DNA of 38,046 nucleotides, from positions 1 through 38,046 of the forward strand of contig JAEANN010000050.1 in the NCBI GenBank assembly GCA_016841965.1, read 5' to 3'. The notes beneath the pieces were generated by a model. That model was given only the letters and a program-made list of their open reading frames with translations. It was not told where the DNA came from and did no database searches. Within the stretch, counting starts at the first letter, position 1. Every line of letters begins with the position of its first letter. Shown one piece after another: positions 7,154 through 15,862 of this stretch. Origin of the DNA: Candidatus Roseilinea mizusawaensis. Its GTDB lineage: Bacteria > Chloroflexota > Anaerolineae > J036 > Brachytrichaceae. The translations under genes were made by a program, and so were the position numbers.

Positions 7154-8173
7154 TCAGCGATGCGCACGCGCGACAGCGGCATAGACATCTCGGTGCGCCT
7201 GCATGAAGCGCGCCAGCCGGTCGCGCACCGCCGCCCGCAATGCCTCGGCCGCAAAGCGCGCCGTCCCGCGCTCCAGCTCGGCCACCGCGCGCAAGATCGC
7301 TTCGGCCTCCACAGCCTCAATCACGATGCCCAGTCCCTCGCGCTCGACCCATGCGGCCATCGGGATGACGCGGCTCACCAAAACCGGCTTGCCGGCCGCC
7401 AACGACTCGAGCAGCGAATGGGGATAAGCTTTGACCACTTCAGGCCGCGTGGCCAGCACCACGCCGGCGCTTGCGCCGGCCAGCGCTGCGTTCACGTCCA
7501 CCCGTTCGTTCAGCACACGGACGCGCCCCTCCAGACCGCGCGCCCTGACCCGTTGCATCATCTCATCGAACAACACGCCACGCCACAAGAAGATCAGGCG
7601 TAGGTCGGGGCGTCGCTGTGCGGCGTCCAGCAAAGCATCCACCCCCTTGCTGGTGAATTGCTCCATTGTCCAGGGCGCGGAGCCGGCCAGCAGGGTAGGC
7701 GGGGCATCGGGCGGGAGCGGCGCGTGCGAAAACCGACTCGCGTCTATGGCCGGCTGAACCAAGCACCCCTGGGCGATGCCCCATGCCTGTAGACGTTCGT
7801 AATCTGCCTCGCTCGACACGATGATCGTGCGGACCAGCTCAGACAGCCGGCGCGCCATATCCCGATGACGTTCAGCGAGGCCCCCCACCACCGTATAGAC
7901 AATCGGTCGCTTCAAAAAGCGCAGCGCCGGAAATGGAAACGGATCGGCGTTGAAGACATGATGCAGGTCAACCGTTCGTTCAGCGCGTCGAAGTTCGGGC
8001 GCCTGATTCACCCCCCACAGCAGGCGCGGGATGCGCGTGCCGGGCGTGCGCGTCGGGTAGAGGTGAATGACCTCCCCCGGCGCAATCTGCCGCAACAGGC
8101 GGACATCCTGCATCACCGCCTCGCAATCGGCCATCGCAGAAGGCGGAATGGTGACGTGATACAACGCGCGCAT
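7154..8173 (-). CDS. GT-B glycosyltransferase
   Basis: This 339-residue protein has an N-terminal half ending in a nucleotide-sugar-transferase-like VYTVVGGLAERHRDM segment and a C-terminal half with the donor-site motif YPHSLLESLAAGKPVLVS. The latter is a variant of the GT4 E-x7-E region. It begins with ATG directly after the TGA of the GT2 gene, with GAGG eight bases upstream, so the two are translated as a pair. The sugar specificity is not readable from the sequence. Confidence 0.8.
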   Translation of the reverse strand: MRALYHVTIPPSAMADCEAVMQDVRLLRQIAPGEVIHLYPTRTPGTRIPRLLWGVNQAPELRRAERTVDLHHVFNADPFPFPALRFLKRPIVYTVVGGLAERHRDMARRLSELVRTIIVSSEADYERLQAWGIAQGCLVQPAIDASRFSHAPLPPDAPPTLLAGSAPWTMEQFTSKGVDALLDAAQRRPDLRLIFLWRGVLFDEMMQRVRARGLEGRVRVLNERVDVNAALAGASAGVVLATRPEVVKAYPHSLLESLAAGKPVLVSRVIPMAAWVEREGLGIVIEAVEAEAILRAVAELERGTARFAAEALRAAVRDRLARFMQAHRDVYAAVARAHR

Positions 8174-9076
8174 TCAAGACACCTCGCCCCGCGTCACCCG
8201 CGCATTCTGCCCGCCGAATCGCCCGCGCCAGCCGTCCAGGCAGCCCAACCCAATCGCACGCGCATGCGCCAGATCGCCGCGCAGAACGGCGAGCGCAGCA
8301 GCATACAGGCTGTACGCCGTCCAGGCGGTAAACAATCCCCATCGGCTTTGCGGGTAGAAGTTGCGGACGTACAGAAAGCGGTTTCTTATTACATAATAAA
8401 TATGCACTCGATGTCGGATGAGAGCCGAGCGATCCACAGCATGACGCACGACCGCCGAGCCATCCACGGCGCTGTGCCAGCCTTTTTGTCTTGCCCGTGC
8501 GCACAGGTCGGCCATTTCGCCGCCGAAGAAGTAATCCTCGTCCAACAACCCCACCGCGCGCAACACGTCGGCGCGGATCATCACGCACGTGCCCGGCACG
8601 TAATCCACCAGCCGCACCTGGCCCGGCGGCGGCACATCCGACCTGTGAGATGCCAAATGCCGCGCGATGTCTTTGCCGCCGGCCGACAGCACTCGCCGGG
8701 GATCGGCGGCGTCCACCAGCACCGGCCCGACAATGCCGATCTCTGCGCGATCGTTCAACGTGCGCCAGAGTTGGCCGATGGCGTCTGCGCCGGCCTGGGC
8801 GTCGTTGTTCAACAACAACACAGCCCCGCAACCGGCATCCAGCGCCTGTTGGAGCGCCAAGTTGTTGCCGCCGGCGAAGCCACGATTCACCGCGCTGAAG
8901 ATGACCTGCACACCGTCGCCCGAAACTTCGGCCAGCGCGCGCACATCTTCTGGTCGTGAGCCGTTGTCCACTATCCAGATGCGCTTGCCCGGCATATCCC
9001 ACTGCTGGGCGTTGCGCAGGCAAGTCAGGGTGTCCCCGGCCTGATTCCAGTTCAAGATGATGATGCCCAGCGTCAT
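8174..9076 (-). CDS. GT2 family glycosyltransferase (rhamnosyltransferase-like)
   Basis: This 300-residue GT-A enzyme begins MTLGIIILNWNQAGDTLTCL and has IVDNGS, NRGFAGGNNLAL and the metal/nucleotide-binding LLNNDAQ. It then shows the acceptor-side GTCVMIRADVLRAVGLLDEDYFFGGE. The set matches WbbL/RfbF-type inverting transferases that add rhamnose and other sugars to O-antigens. It abuts the following GT-B gene with no gap. Confidence 0.88.
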   Translation of the reverse strand: MTLGIIILNWNQAGDTLTCLRNAQQWDMPGKRIWIVDNGSRPEDVRALAEVSGDGVQVIFSAVNRGFAGGNNLALQQALDAGCGAVLLLNNDAQAGADAIGQLWRTLNDRAEIGIVGPVLVDAADPRRVLSAGGKDIARHLASHRSDVPPPGQVRLVDYVPGTCVMIRADVLRAVGLLDEDYFFGGEMADLCARARQKGWHSAVDGSAVVRHAVDRSALIRHRVHIYYVIRNRFLYVRNFYPQSRWGLFTAWTAYSLYAAALAVLRGDLAHARAIGLGCLDGWRGRFGGQNARVTRGEVS

Positions 9077-9090
9077 GGCGGAAGGGCGAT

Positions 9091-9891
9091 TTAGCCAGAG
9101 GCGCAGCAGTAGAAGCTAGAACCGCGGTCGCAACGGCGCGGGTTGGCCGGCAACTCACGCAGCGCGCTGTCGAGGATGCGCCAGCCGGCTTCGGTCAGCC
9201 AGCGCCCCAGCCCGGCATGGGTAAAGCGGCTGCCATGCTTCCAGCCGGGGGCCGGCGTGACAAAGTAGCCCGGATCATCCGTCTCCAGCGTGACCACGCT
9301 CTGCACCACCAGGAAGCGGCGCGCCACCGGCCGCAGGGCGCGCACGAACTCGGCCGGCTGCGCCAGATGATACAAGCCGCCGGTGCACAAGACCAGGTCA
9401 TAGGCCCGCCCCGCGCGCGTCACATCCCACACGTCGCCCACTTCGAAGCGCAGCGCCGACAGCTTTAACAGGCGGGCCGCCGTCTGCGCGCGGCGAATCT
9501 CTTGCGGGTCAAGGTCCACGCCGGTGATGCGCGCATCGGGCCGCAGCGTGGCCAGCAAACACGCATAGTAGCCATCGGCGCAGAAAAGGTCCAGACACTC
9601 CGGCGCGGCGCTCGGCAGGTCGGCCAGACAACGCCGCAAGTACGCTTCGATCACCTGTTCTTTGACGCCTTGATTGGCGACATGAGCCGGCGGCGCAGGC
9701 TTCAGGAGCTGGCGCAACGAGAAGCGTTCGCCCTTCTCGACATAGCCAGGATCGAGCCGGCGGCGTAAACTGTTGAACAGGGCGCGCAGTTGATCGGCGC
9801 GGCGGGGAGGAAATTGGGTTTGCAGGCCGAAGCGCGAGAAGTCGTGATACCATGGTTGCAGTGCGCGCACTTCGGCGTGAAGTGATGCCAT
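9091..9891 (-). CDS. SAM-dependent methyltransferase
   Basis: This 266-residue protein has motif I variant LDLFCADGYYACLLA, an acidic loop VDLDPQEIRRA, and VGDVWD and LVLCTGGLYHLAQP as motifs II and III. The SAM-binding fold starts only after about 110 residues. The N-terminal part resembles the extra helical domain of tRNA-cmo5U-type and sugar methyltransferases, without a firm match. It is the first gene of the minus-strand operon and is divergent from the GT2 gene at 9928. Confidence 0.78.
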   Translation of the reverse strand: MASLHAEVRALQPWYHDFSRFGLQTQFPPRRADQLRALFNSLRRRLDPGYVEKGERFSLRQLLKPAPPAHVANQGVKEQVIEAYLRRCLADLPSAAPECLDLFCADGYYACLLATLRPDARITGVDLDPQEIRRAQTAARLLKLSALRFEVGDVWDVTRAGRAYDLVLCTGGLYHLAQPAEFVRALRPVARRFLVVQSVVTLETDDPGYFVTPAPGWKHGSRFTHAGLGRWLTEAGWRILDSALRELPANPRRCDRGSSFYCCASG

Positions 9892-9900
9892 TGCAGCGCG

Positions 9901-9906
9901 ATTCTA
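9901..9906 (-). promoter_or_regulatory. Candidate -10 box close to the start codon (leaderless operon start?)
   Basis: On the minus strand a TAGAAT hexamer lies nine bases before the ATG at 9891, in a 36-base gap between divergent genes. A start site about seven bases downstream would fall nearly on the ATG, giving a leaderless or very short-leader mRNA for the glycan operon. No Shine-Dalgarno sequence is seen. No clear -35 box was found. Confidence 0.3.
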
Positions 9907-9927
9907 TCACGCGCACAGCCAGGAATC

Positions 9928-10917
9928 ATGTCTCGGGTTGATCTGGTCATCGTCAACTGGAATGGCCTGCAGCACTTGCCGGCCTGCTTCGACGCGCTGC
10001 GCGCTCAGACCTTCACCGATTTTCAAGTCTGGCTGGTGGACAACGGCTCGACCGATGGCTCGGTCGAGTGGGTGCGCCGGCGCGAACCGCAGACGCGCCT
10101 GCTGCTCAACGCGCAGAACCGAGGCTTCGCGGCGGCCAACAATCAAGCTATTCGCGCCGGCAGCGCGCCCTACGTCGCTACCCTGAACAACGACACTGTT
10201 CCCGATCCGCGCTGGCTGGCTGAACTGCTGCGCGCGCTGGACGCAGACCCGCGCCTGGGCGCGGCAGCCTCGCTGATGCTGTTTGCCGATCGCCCCGGCA
10301 TGATCAACTCGGCCGGCATCGCCGTGGATCGCCTGGGGATTGCCTGGGACCGGCGGGGAGGGCAGCCGGTCGCCGAGAGCGAGACCGCGCCGACGCCCGT
10401 GTTCGGCGCGTGCGCCGGAGCAGCCCTGTATCGCCGCGCCATGCTGGACGAAGTGGGCCTGTTCGACGAAGACTTCTTTGCATATCTGGAGGATGTAGAT
10501 CTGGCCTGGCGGGCGCAATGGGCTGGCTGGACGACTGCCTATGTCCCGGCCGCCCGCGTGTTGCATTGCCACTCGGCCACGGCAGGCGAAGGCTCGCCGT
10601 TGAAGCGCCGGTTGCTTGGGCGCAACAAAGTATGGTTGATCTTGAAGAACTATCCGTTGCCGTATCTGTGGCGATATTGGCCGTTGATGTGGGGATACGA
10701 CGCAGCCGCGGTGGCCCGCGCGCTCACCATGCGCCAGGCGGCAGGCGTCCTGGCCGGCCGCTGGGAAGGCTGGCGCAACGCGGCGCACGCCTGGCGCAAA
10801 CGGCGCGCCCTGCTGCGACGCCGTTCGGACCGGCACATCTTCGACCTGTTGGCCCCGGCGGAATCGCCGAGGGCGGTCATGGCGCGCTATCAACATTTGC
10901 AAGCCAACACGCGCTAG
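9928..10917 (+). CDS. GT2 family glycosyltransferase
   Basis: This 329-residue GT-A enzyme starts MSRVDLVIVNWNGLQHLPAC. It carries LVDNGSTDGSVEWV, NRGFAAANNQAI, LNNDTVPDPRW (the DxD region is NND) and CAGAALYRRAMLDEVGLFDEDFFAYLEDVDLAWRA. This last segment is a textbook acceptor motif of WbbL-like rhamnosyltransferases. AGGA lies shortly before the ATG. It is divergent from the methyltransferase at 9891, and the phosphatase gene follows after 13 bases on the same strand. Confidence 0.9.
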   Translation: MSRVDLVIVNWNGLQHLPACFDALRAQTFTDFQVWLVDNGSTDGSVEWVRRREPQTRLLLNAQNRGFAAANNQAIRAGSAPYVATLNNDTVPDPRWLAELLRALDADPRLGAAASLMLFADRPGMINSAGIAVDRLGIAWDRRGGQPVAESETAPTPVFGACAGAALYRRAMLDEVGLFDEDFFAYLEDVDLAWRAQWAGWTTAYVPAARVLHCHSATAGEGSPLKRRLLGRNKVWLILKNYPLPYLWRYWPLMWGYDAAAVARALTMRQAAGVLAGRWEGWRNAAHAWRKRRALLRRRSDRHIFDLLAPAESPRAVMARYQHLQANTR

Positions 10918-10930
10918 CTGCCTAGTCACC

Positions 10931-11875
10931 ATGCTGAGAGCAACGATCGTACTGTCCATCATGCTCGGCGCACTGGCCCGGCCACTGCCGCCGCCAAGCG
11001 AAAGGCAACACGCCCGGCCGGGCGCCATCGCGCAGAGTTATCGCGTCTTCCTGCCCATTGTGTTAAACCAGCCGACGCGCTTCGCCGTGATCGGCGATTT
11101 TGGGCTGGCCGGCGCGCCGGCGGCTGCCGTCGCAAACTTGGTGAAAGCCTGGCAGCCGCAGGCCATCATCACCGCCGGCGACAACAACTACTACAGCGGC
11201 CTCGCCGGCACCATTGACCAGAACATCGGCCAGTATTACGCCGACTTCATCCATCCTTATCTCGGTTCGTACCCTGCGCCGAACAATCCGGAGTTCAATC
11301 GCTTCTATCCCGCCCTGGGCAATCACGACTGGAACAGCAGCACTGGCTATGCCGCGCATCTGAGCTACTTCACCCTGCCGGGCAACGAGCGTTATTACGA
11401 CGTGCTCATCGGGCCGGCGCACTGGTTCATCCTGAACAGCGACGTGAATGAACCGGATGGCATCACGGCATCCTCGGCCCAGGCGCTGTGGTTGCAAAGC
11501 GCGCTGGCCGCCTCGACCGCCTGCTGGCAAATCGTCGTCCTGCACCATCCGCCTTACTCCTCGTCGGCGGTGCATGGCTCAACGCCGGCCACGCAATGGC
11601 CATTTGCAGCGTGGGGCGCCGACGTGGTGATCGCCGGCCATGCCCACAATTACGAGCGCCTCTCGCGCGATGGGATCGTGTATCTGGTCAACGGCATCGG
11701 CGGCGCACCACTCTATGCCTTTGGCGCGCCGATCGCCGGCAGCGTGGTGCGATACAACGGGGATTACGGCGCGCTGCGATTAGATGCCACTGCCTCACGG
11801 CTGCGCTTTGACGTGTTGAACACCGCCTCGGCGACGGTAGATGCTTTTGAGTTAACAGGCGGGTGCGCCCCGTAG
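10931..11875 (+). CDS. Secreted metallophosphoesterase (purple acid phosphatase-like)
   Basis: This 314-residue protein has an N-terminal signal peptide (about 1-20). The calcineurin-like metal-binding motifs come in order: GDFG (55-58), GDNNYY (83-88), GNHDW (130-134), HHPPY (205-209) and GHAHNYER (236-243). These match purple acid phosphatases and related dimetal phosphoesterases, which act outside the cytoplasm. Between signal peptide and catalytic domain is YRVFLPIVL (38-45), a short hydrophobic motif resembling the extreme C-termini of the two FG-GAP proteins downstream. It converges on the first of these with 10 bases between. Possible roles are phosphate scavenging or polymer trimming. 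Confidence 0.88.
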   Translation: MLRATIVLSIMLGALARPLPPPSERQHARPGAIAQSYRVFLPIVLNQPTRFAVIGDFGLAGAPAAAVANLVKAWQPQAIITAGDNNYYSGLAGTIDQNIGQYYADFIHPYLGSYPAPNNPEFNRFYPALGNHDWNSSTGYAAHLSYFTLPGNERYYDVLIGPAHWFILNSDVNEPDGITASSAQALWLQSALAASTACWQIVVLHHPPYSSSAVHGSTPATQWPFAAWGADVVIAGHAHNYERLSRDGIVYLVNGIGGAPLYAFGAPIAGSVVRYNGDYGALRLDATASRLRFDVLNTASATVDAFELTGGCAP

Positions 11876-11885
11876 CCGACGCGTG

Positions 11886-14800
11886 CTAACGCTGGACGGC
11901 GGGCAGATACAGGAAACGCGGCCCACTGGCCGGCGACCCCAGCGTCACTTCATCCACCACCACGTTCAAGCCGGCCGGCGCCACATCCACCGCCTCGATC
12001 ACCACCGCCACCGGCAGCCCGCCGGCAGCGCGCAAGTCGAGCGCGACATGCCGCCAATCCTCCGGCGGCGGTTCGGCCTCTTGGACGCGCAGCACACCAG
12101 GTTCCTGCCCGCTGCGCCCGGCGAGCAGATCGGCAGAGGCCACAGCGCGCAACGGCTGAGGCGTTGCGCGGTTCAGCGGCAACAGCGAGCCATCCACTTG
12201 CACCCGCACCGACGCTGTGTCGCCCGGGCCGTTGCCGGTCACGCGTGCCAGCACCGACAGCACCCCTTGCGCCGGAATGACGACGCGCTGGCTGATGACG
12301 CCTGTGCCGATGATGGCCGCCCCGCCGGCCCCGCTGTGCGCGGTTTGGGTGTAGCCGGCCGCGCCAAAGAAGGCCCATCCGCCTGTCGTCTCGAAGTGGC
12401 TGTTGGTCACCACGTTGTCTTGCGGCGGCAGCACGATCAACGGGCGGCGGTCGTTGGGCGCGCGTTCGCGCAAGGGCGGCAAAGCCCCGAACTGGTCATG
12501 CGACACGCTCACCGAATACACGCCGCTGGCGGTGAAGTAGGCAAACGCGCGTCCCTGGGTATCGCTGGGCAACGCGGCGCAGGCATCGGCAGATGCGACC
12601 TGTGCGCCGTACACGGGCTGGCTCAGGTTGTTGACGACTACGCCGCTGATCGGATGCGCGCTGATGAGCAGCGTGGACTGGGTGGGACTCCAGCCGGCTT
12701 GCAGGTTGCCGGCCTGGTCGCGCGCCCGCGCGCGGAACTCGTAGCGCTGGCCGCAGGCCGGCCCAGCAGGCACATACGCCCCGCTCAGCGTGGTCGAGGG
12801 CGCGTTGCTCAACCAAGGCGTCCAGGCGCCAACCGGCGCCTGGCGGGCCTGAACATCGTAGCCGGCCACGCCGGAACCGACATCGCTGCCGCTCCACGCA
12901 AGCGCGATGGCGGCATCGCTCAGCGCAGTGGGCGGGCCGACCAGTTGCGATGTGGGTACAACCCGGTCAATGCGAAACGGGCCATAGTGCAATGTGGTGG
13001 CGGCTGCATTCCCCACCAGGTCCACAGCGCGCAGGTGGGCATACCAGGTCATCACGGCGTTCGCCGTGGTGGTCAGGCTGATGCTGGTCAGGGCGCCGAT
13101 GTCTTTGACGGCATCGGGCTGTGTGGTCGGTGCAGCGTCCCACACCGCCGAATATCCGTCCAGACCGCTGCCGGCATCTATGGCCGGAATGAGATTGAGC
13201 ACAATTGCCGAGGCGTTGCTCCAGCTCACGCTGGGCGGCGAAGAGGCGGCCACAGAGGGCGCTCCCGGCGGCACGCGATCCACCCTGAACGGGCCATAGT
13301 GCAGGACACTCGGCGAGGCGTTGCCGGCGTTATCCACGCTGCGCACGTGCAGATACCAGTCGGTTACCGCCGGCGTGGTGCCGGTCGTCAAGCTGGGCGC
13401 CGGCCCGACATCGGCCAGTGCGTCGGGGACTGTTCCCGCCGTTGTGTCCCATACAAATGAGTAGCCGTTTAGCCCGCTGCCCACATCGCTGCCTGCGCTG
13501 AGTTGCACCTGTAAGGTGCTTGCCGCCGTCCAGGTGTTAGGCGATGGTGACGCGCCGGTGACGCCGGGCAAGCTGGGCGGCTCGCGGTCAATGCGAAAAG
13601 GGCCGAAATGCGCTGCATCGGGCGACCAGTTGCCCACCTGATCTACGCTGCGCATGTGCAGATACCACGCGCCGGCTCCGCTTAATGGCCCGTAGCTCAG
13701 GCTGCTCACCGGGCCGGCATTTTGCGTTGGGCCGGGCAGGGTCAGCGGAGATTGATCCCAGGCGATGGCATAGCCGCTCAACCCACTGCCTGCGTCGAGG
13801 CCGGGCGATAGGCTCACCGTGATGTGGCTGCTGTTGCTCCAGGTGTTGAGGGCCGGCGTGCTTGTGGTGGCAAAGGCCAGCGTAGGCGGGGTGCGATCCA
13901 CTTGGAATGGCCCGATGTGGATCACATTCTGGCTCCAGTTGCTCCAGCTATCGCGCGTGCGCAGGTGAAACCACCACACGCCATCGCCCAGGTTGATTCC
14001 GGTGGCGCTGTTGGCGGCAGTGTCCACCCCTGTATCTGGAATGGTGGTTGGCGAGTTGCTCCACACGACCGAATAGCTGGGCACGCCGGGGCAAGGCCCG
14101 CCGACGCTGGCGCCTGCCCACCACACGGTGATGTTGGACTGCGCAGTCCAGGTGGCGGTGGGCACGCTGGAGCTGAAGACAGTGGGATTGCTGGGCGGCG
14201 TCTCGGTGAAGCAATAGTTGCCGGTGCGCCGGTTGTCGTGGCGGTGCATGGGCCAGGGCATGGCCGTAGGGGCAGCCGGCCCGGTCTCATCCCAGATGTA
14301 CAGCGCTGCGCTGCCGTTTGCTTCGCCGACGAGGATCGTCTCCAGCAAGCCGTCGTTGTCCACGTCGGCGACCATCGGCGGGGCATATAGGCCATCGAGC
14401 GCCATGTGCTGATTGCGTGAGATATCGGGATGCATCTGTCCGTTTGCGCCGACATACGTGACGCCTGCTGAATTGTGGCCGGCCAGCCCAATGTCCAGTT
14501 GGCCATTGCCGTCAATGTCGGCCACGATCGGCGAAAACTGCGTGGAAAGCGCCAGCGGTAGGGCATGGGTTGTAGAGGGCGTCATGGGGAAGCCGGGCAA
14601 AGCGCTGCCGTTGCCCTGCCAGGCGTATAGGGTGGTGCAGGATGCGTCGTCCATGTGTCCACACCCGATCGCCACATCCAGCCCGCCGTTGCCGTCCAGG
14701 TCGGCCAGCGCCGGCGAGCCTTGCGCCCACGCGATGAGGGGCTGCGGCCAACCGGGGAGCGTTACACCATTCCCGCGCCAGGCATATACAAACTTGCCTC

Positions 14801-15794
14801 CTTCGCCGGGAATTTGATTGCGGCCGGTGCCCACCACAACGTCGAGTTGGTTGTCGCCGTCCAGGTCGCCCAGCGCCGGCGACGAGTCCACCAGTTGGGG
14901 CAGATACTTGGGCCAGCCGGGCACGAGCGTGCTGTCGCCGTTTAACGCCCAGACGGGCGCTACGCTGTAGTCCGTCTGGCCACATGGATCTGTGCCCCAC
15001 AGCGTGCAGCGCGGGCTGGTGCCGCCCACCACGATCTCCAACAAGCCGTCGCCGTCAATGTCGCCCAGCGCCGGCGAGGAAATGCCGCCGCGCGCCAACG
15101 GGTCGCCATTGGCGCGGTGAAAGGGCCAGCCGGCCACGACGGCGCCGGTGTGATGGTAGGCGTGAATATGCCGGTCTTCGCCTTCCCACACGATCTCCAG
15201 GTCGCCGTCGCCGTCAATGTCGCCCACCGCTGCGCCGGAAAAGATGCCGTCCCAGCAGCCATCCGGCGAACCCCAGGTCGGTCCGCCGCCGACCTCATCC
15301 AGCTTGGGCTGTGGCCAGTTGCCGTACAGGACAAACTGCCAGGGCGACACGTAGCGATAGACCAACGTCCCGCCGTTGATACAGTCAGCCGGCAGTCCGC
15401 CCGCCGTGACCACGATCTCCAACACGCCGTCCTGATCCAGGTCGGCGATTACGATGGGCGATTCGATGCGCGAAGTGGATTGCAGGGTAGGTGGGTTGGC
15501 CGCGTTGATGTCGGCGGCGACTTGGCGTTCCCACACTTTTTGCCATTGCCCCCCGCTCCAGCCGACTACAACCAGCCGGCCATCGTATGTGCCGACCACG
15601 ATCTCTTTCATCCCGTCGCTGTTGAAGTCGGCCACTGCCGGCGAGGAACGCATCACGCGCGCTGCGCCGATCCACACGCCCGTGCCCGGCACGCTGGGTG
15701 CGGCGCGGGCAGATGGCGTGGCGCTCTGGGCCACCAGCAGCAAGATTAGCAAGGCGCACTGTGCCAACACTTGGCGCATCGAAAGCTGTTTCAT
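11886..15794 (-). CDS. Large secreted FG-GAP/VCBS-repeat protein with four Ig-like modules
   Basis: This 1302-residue protein begins with a signal peptide (1-32). Residues about 40-530 hold eight FG-GAP/VCBS-type repeats with calcium-loop cores such as DFNSDG, DLDQDG, DIDGDGD, DIDGDG, DLDGDN, DLDGNG, DIDGNG and DVDNDG. They probably form a beta propeller. Four modules of about 103 residues follow, each closing with HxGPFxxDR near residues 626, 729, 832 and 936. Each carries GSGLxGYxxxWD and WYLHxRSVD segments. The C-terminal third contains a carboxypeptidase-regulatory-like stretch and a jelly-roll-like region. The protein ends LYLPAVQR. It is a surface or matrix protein, and no enzyme motif is visible. 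Confidence 0.88.
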   Translation of the reverse strand: MKQLSMRQVLAQCALLILLLVAQSATPSARAAPSVPGTGVWIGAARVMRSSPAVADFNSDGMKEIVVGTYDGRLVVVGWSGGQWQKVWERQVAADINAANPPTLQSTSRIESPIVIADLDQDGVLEIVVTAGGLPADCINGGTLVYRYVSPWQFVLYGNWPQPKLDEVGGGPTWGSPDGCWDGIFSGAAVGDIDGDGDLEIVWEGEDRHIHAYHHTGAVVAGWPFHRANGDPLARGGISSPALGDIDGDGLLEIVVGGTSPRCTLWGTDPCGQTDYSVAPVWALNGDSTLVPGWPKYLPQLVDSSPALGDLDGDNQLDVVVGTGRNQIPGEGGKFVYAWRGNGVTLPGWPQPLIAWAQGSPALADLDGNGGLDVAIGCGHMDDASCTTLYAWQGNGSALPGFPMTPSTTHALPLALSTQFSPIVADIDGNGQLDIGLAGHNSAGVTYVGANGQMHPDISRNQHMALDGLYAPPMVADVDNDGLLETILVGEANGSAALYIWDETGPAAPTAMPWPMHRHDNRRTGNYCFTETPPSNPTVFSSSVPTATWTAQSNITVWWAGASVGGPCPGVPSYSVVWSNSPTTIPDTGVDTAANSATGINLGDGVWWFHLRTRDSWSNWSQNVIHIGPFQVDRTPPTLAFATTSTPALNTWSNSSHITVSLSPGLDAGSGLSGYAIAWDQSPLTLPGPTQNAGPVSSLSYGPLSGAGAWYLHMRSVDQVGNWSPDAAHFGPFRIDREPPSLPGVTGASPSPNTWTAASTLQVQLSAGSDVGSGLNGYSFVWDTTAGTVPDALADVGPAPSLTTGTTPAVTDWYLHVRSVDNAGNASPSVLHYGPFRVDRVPPGAPSVAASSPPSVSWSNASAIVLNLIPAIDAGSGLDGYSAVWDAAPTTQPDAVKDIGALTSISLTTTANAVMTWYAHLRAVDLVGNAAATTLHYGPFRIDRVVPTSQLVGPPTALSDAAIALAWSGSDVGSGVAGYDVQARQAPVGAWTPWLSNAPSTTLSGAYVPAGPACGQRYEFRARARDQAGNLQAGWSPTQSTLLISAHPISGVVVNNLSQPVYGAQVASADACAALPSDTQGRAFAYFTASGVYSVSVSHDQFGALPPLRERAPNDRRPLIVLPPQDNVVTNSHFETTGGWAFFGAAGYTQTAHSGAGGAAIIGTGVISQRVVIPAQGVLSVLARVTGNGPGDTASVRVQVDGSLLPLNRATPQPLRAVASADLLAGRSGQEPGVLRVQEAEPPPEDWRHVALDLRAAGGLPVAVVIEAVDVAPAGLNVVVDEVTLGSPASGPRFLYLPAVQR
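12979..13935 (-). repeat. Four-copy ~310-bp repeat inside the larger FG-GAP gene
   Basis: The segment encoding HxGPFxxDR recurs near 12986, 13297, 13606 and 13915, a steady spacing of about 309-311 bases (103-104 codons). The neighbouring gene at 15863 has a single copy of this module. This points to in-frame tandem duplication in this copy. Confidence 0.75.
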
Positions 15795-15862
15795 CTATGA
15801 ACTACCTCAACATAACTTTTAGCTAGCAGGTCACAACCGCGTCCGTTTGAGCGACGCGCTTC

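Noticed and set aside
7126-7320. N-terminal extension of the GT4 enzyme encoded at 5890-7125
   Set aside because: The additional 65 residues are Arg/Trp-rich shadow sequence overlapping the upstream glycosyltransferase. The family N-terminus begins at MRVLFVTHAY.
11883-13460. Long plus-strand open frame opposite the FG-GAP gene
   Set aside because: It is the reverse-strand shadow of a repetitive high-GC gene. Its translation is rich in Arg, Gly and Ala without any domain, while the minus strand gives a clear signal peptide and repeats.
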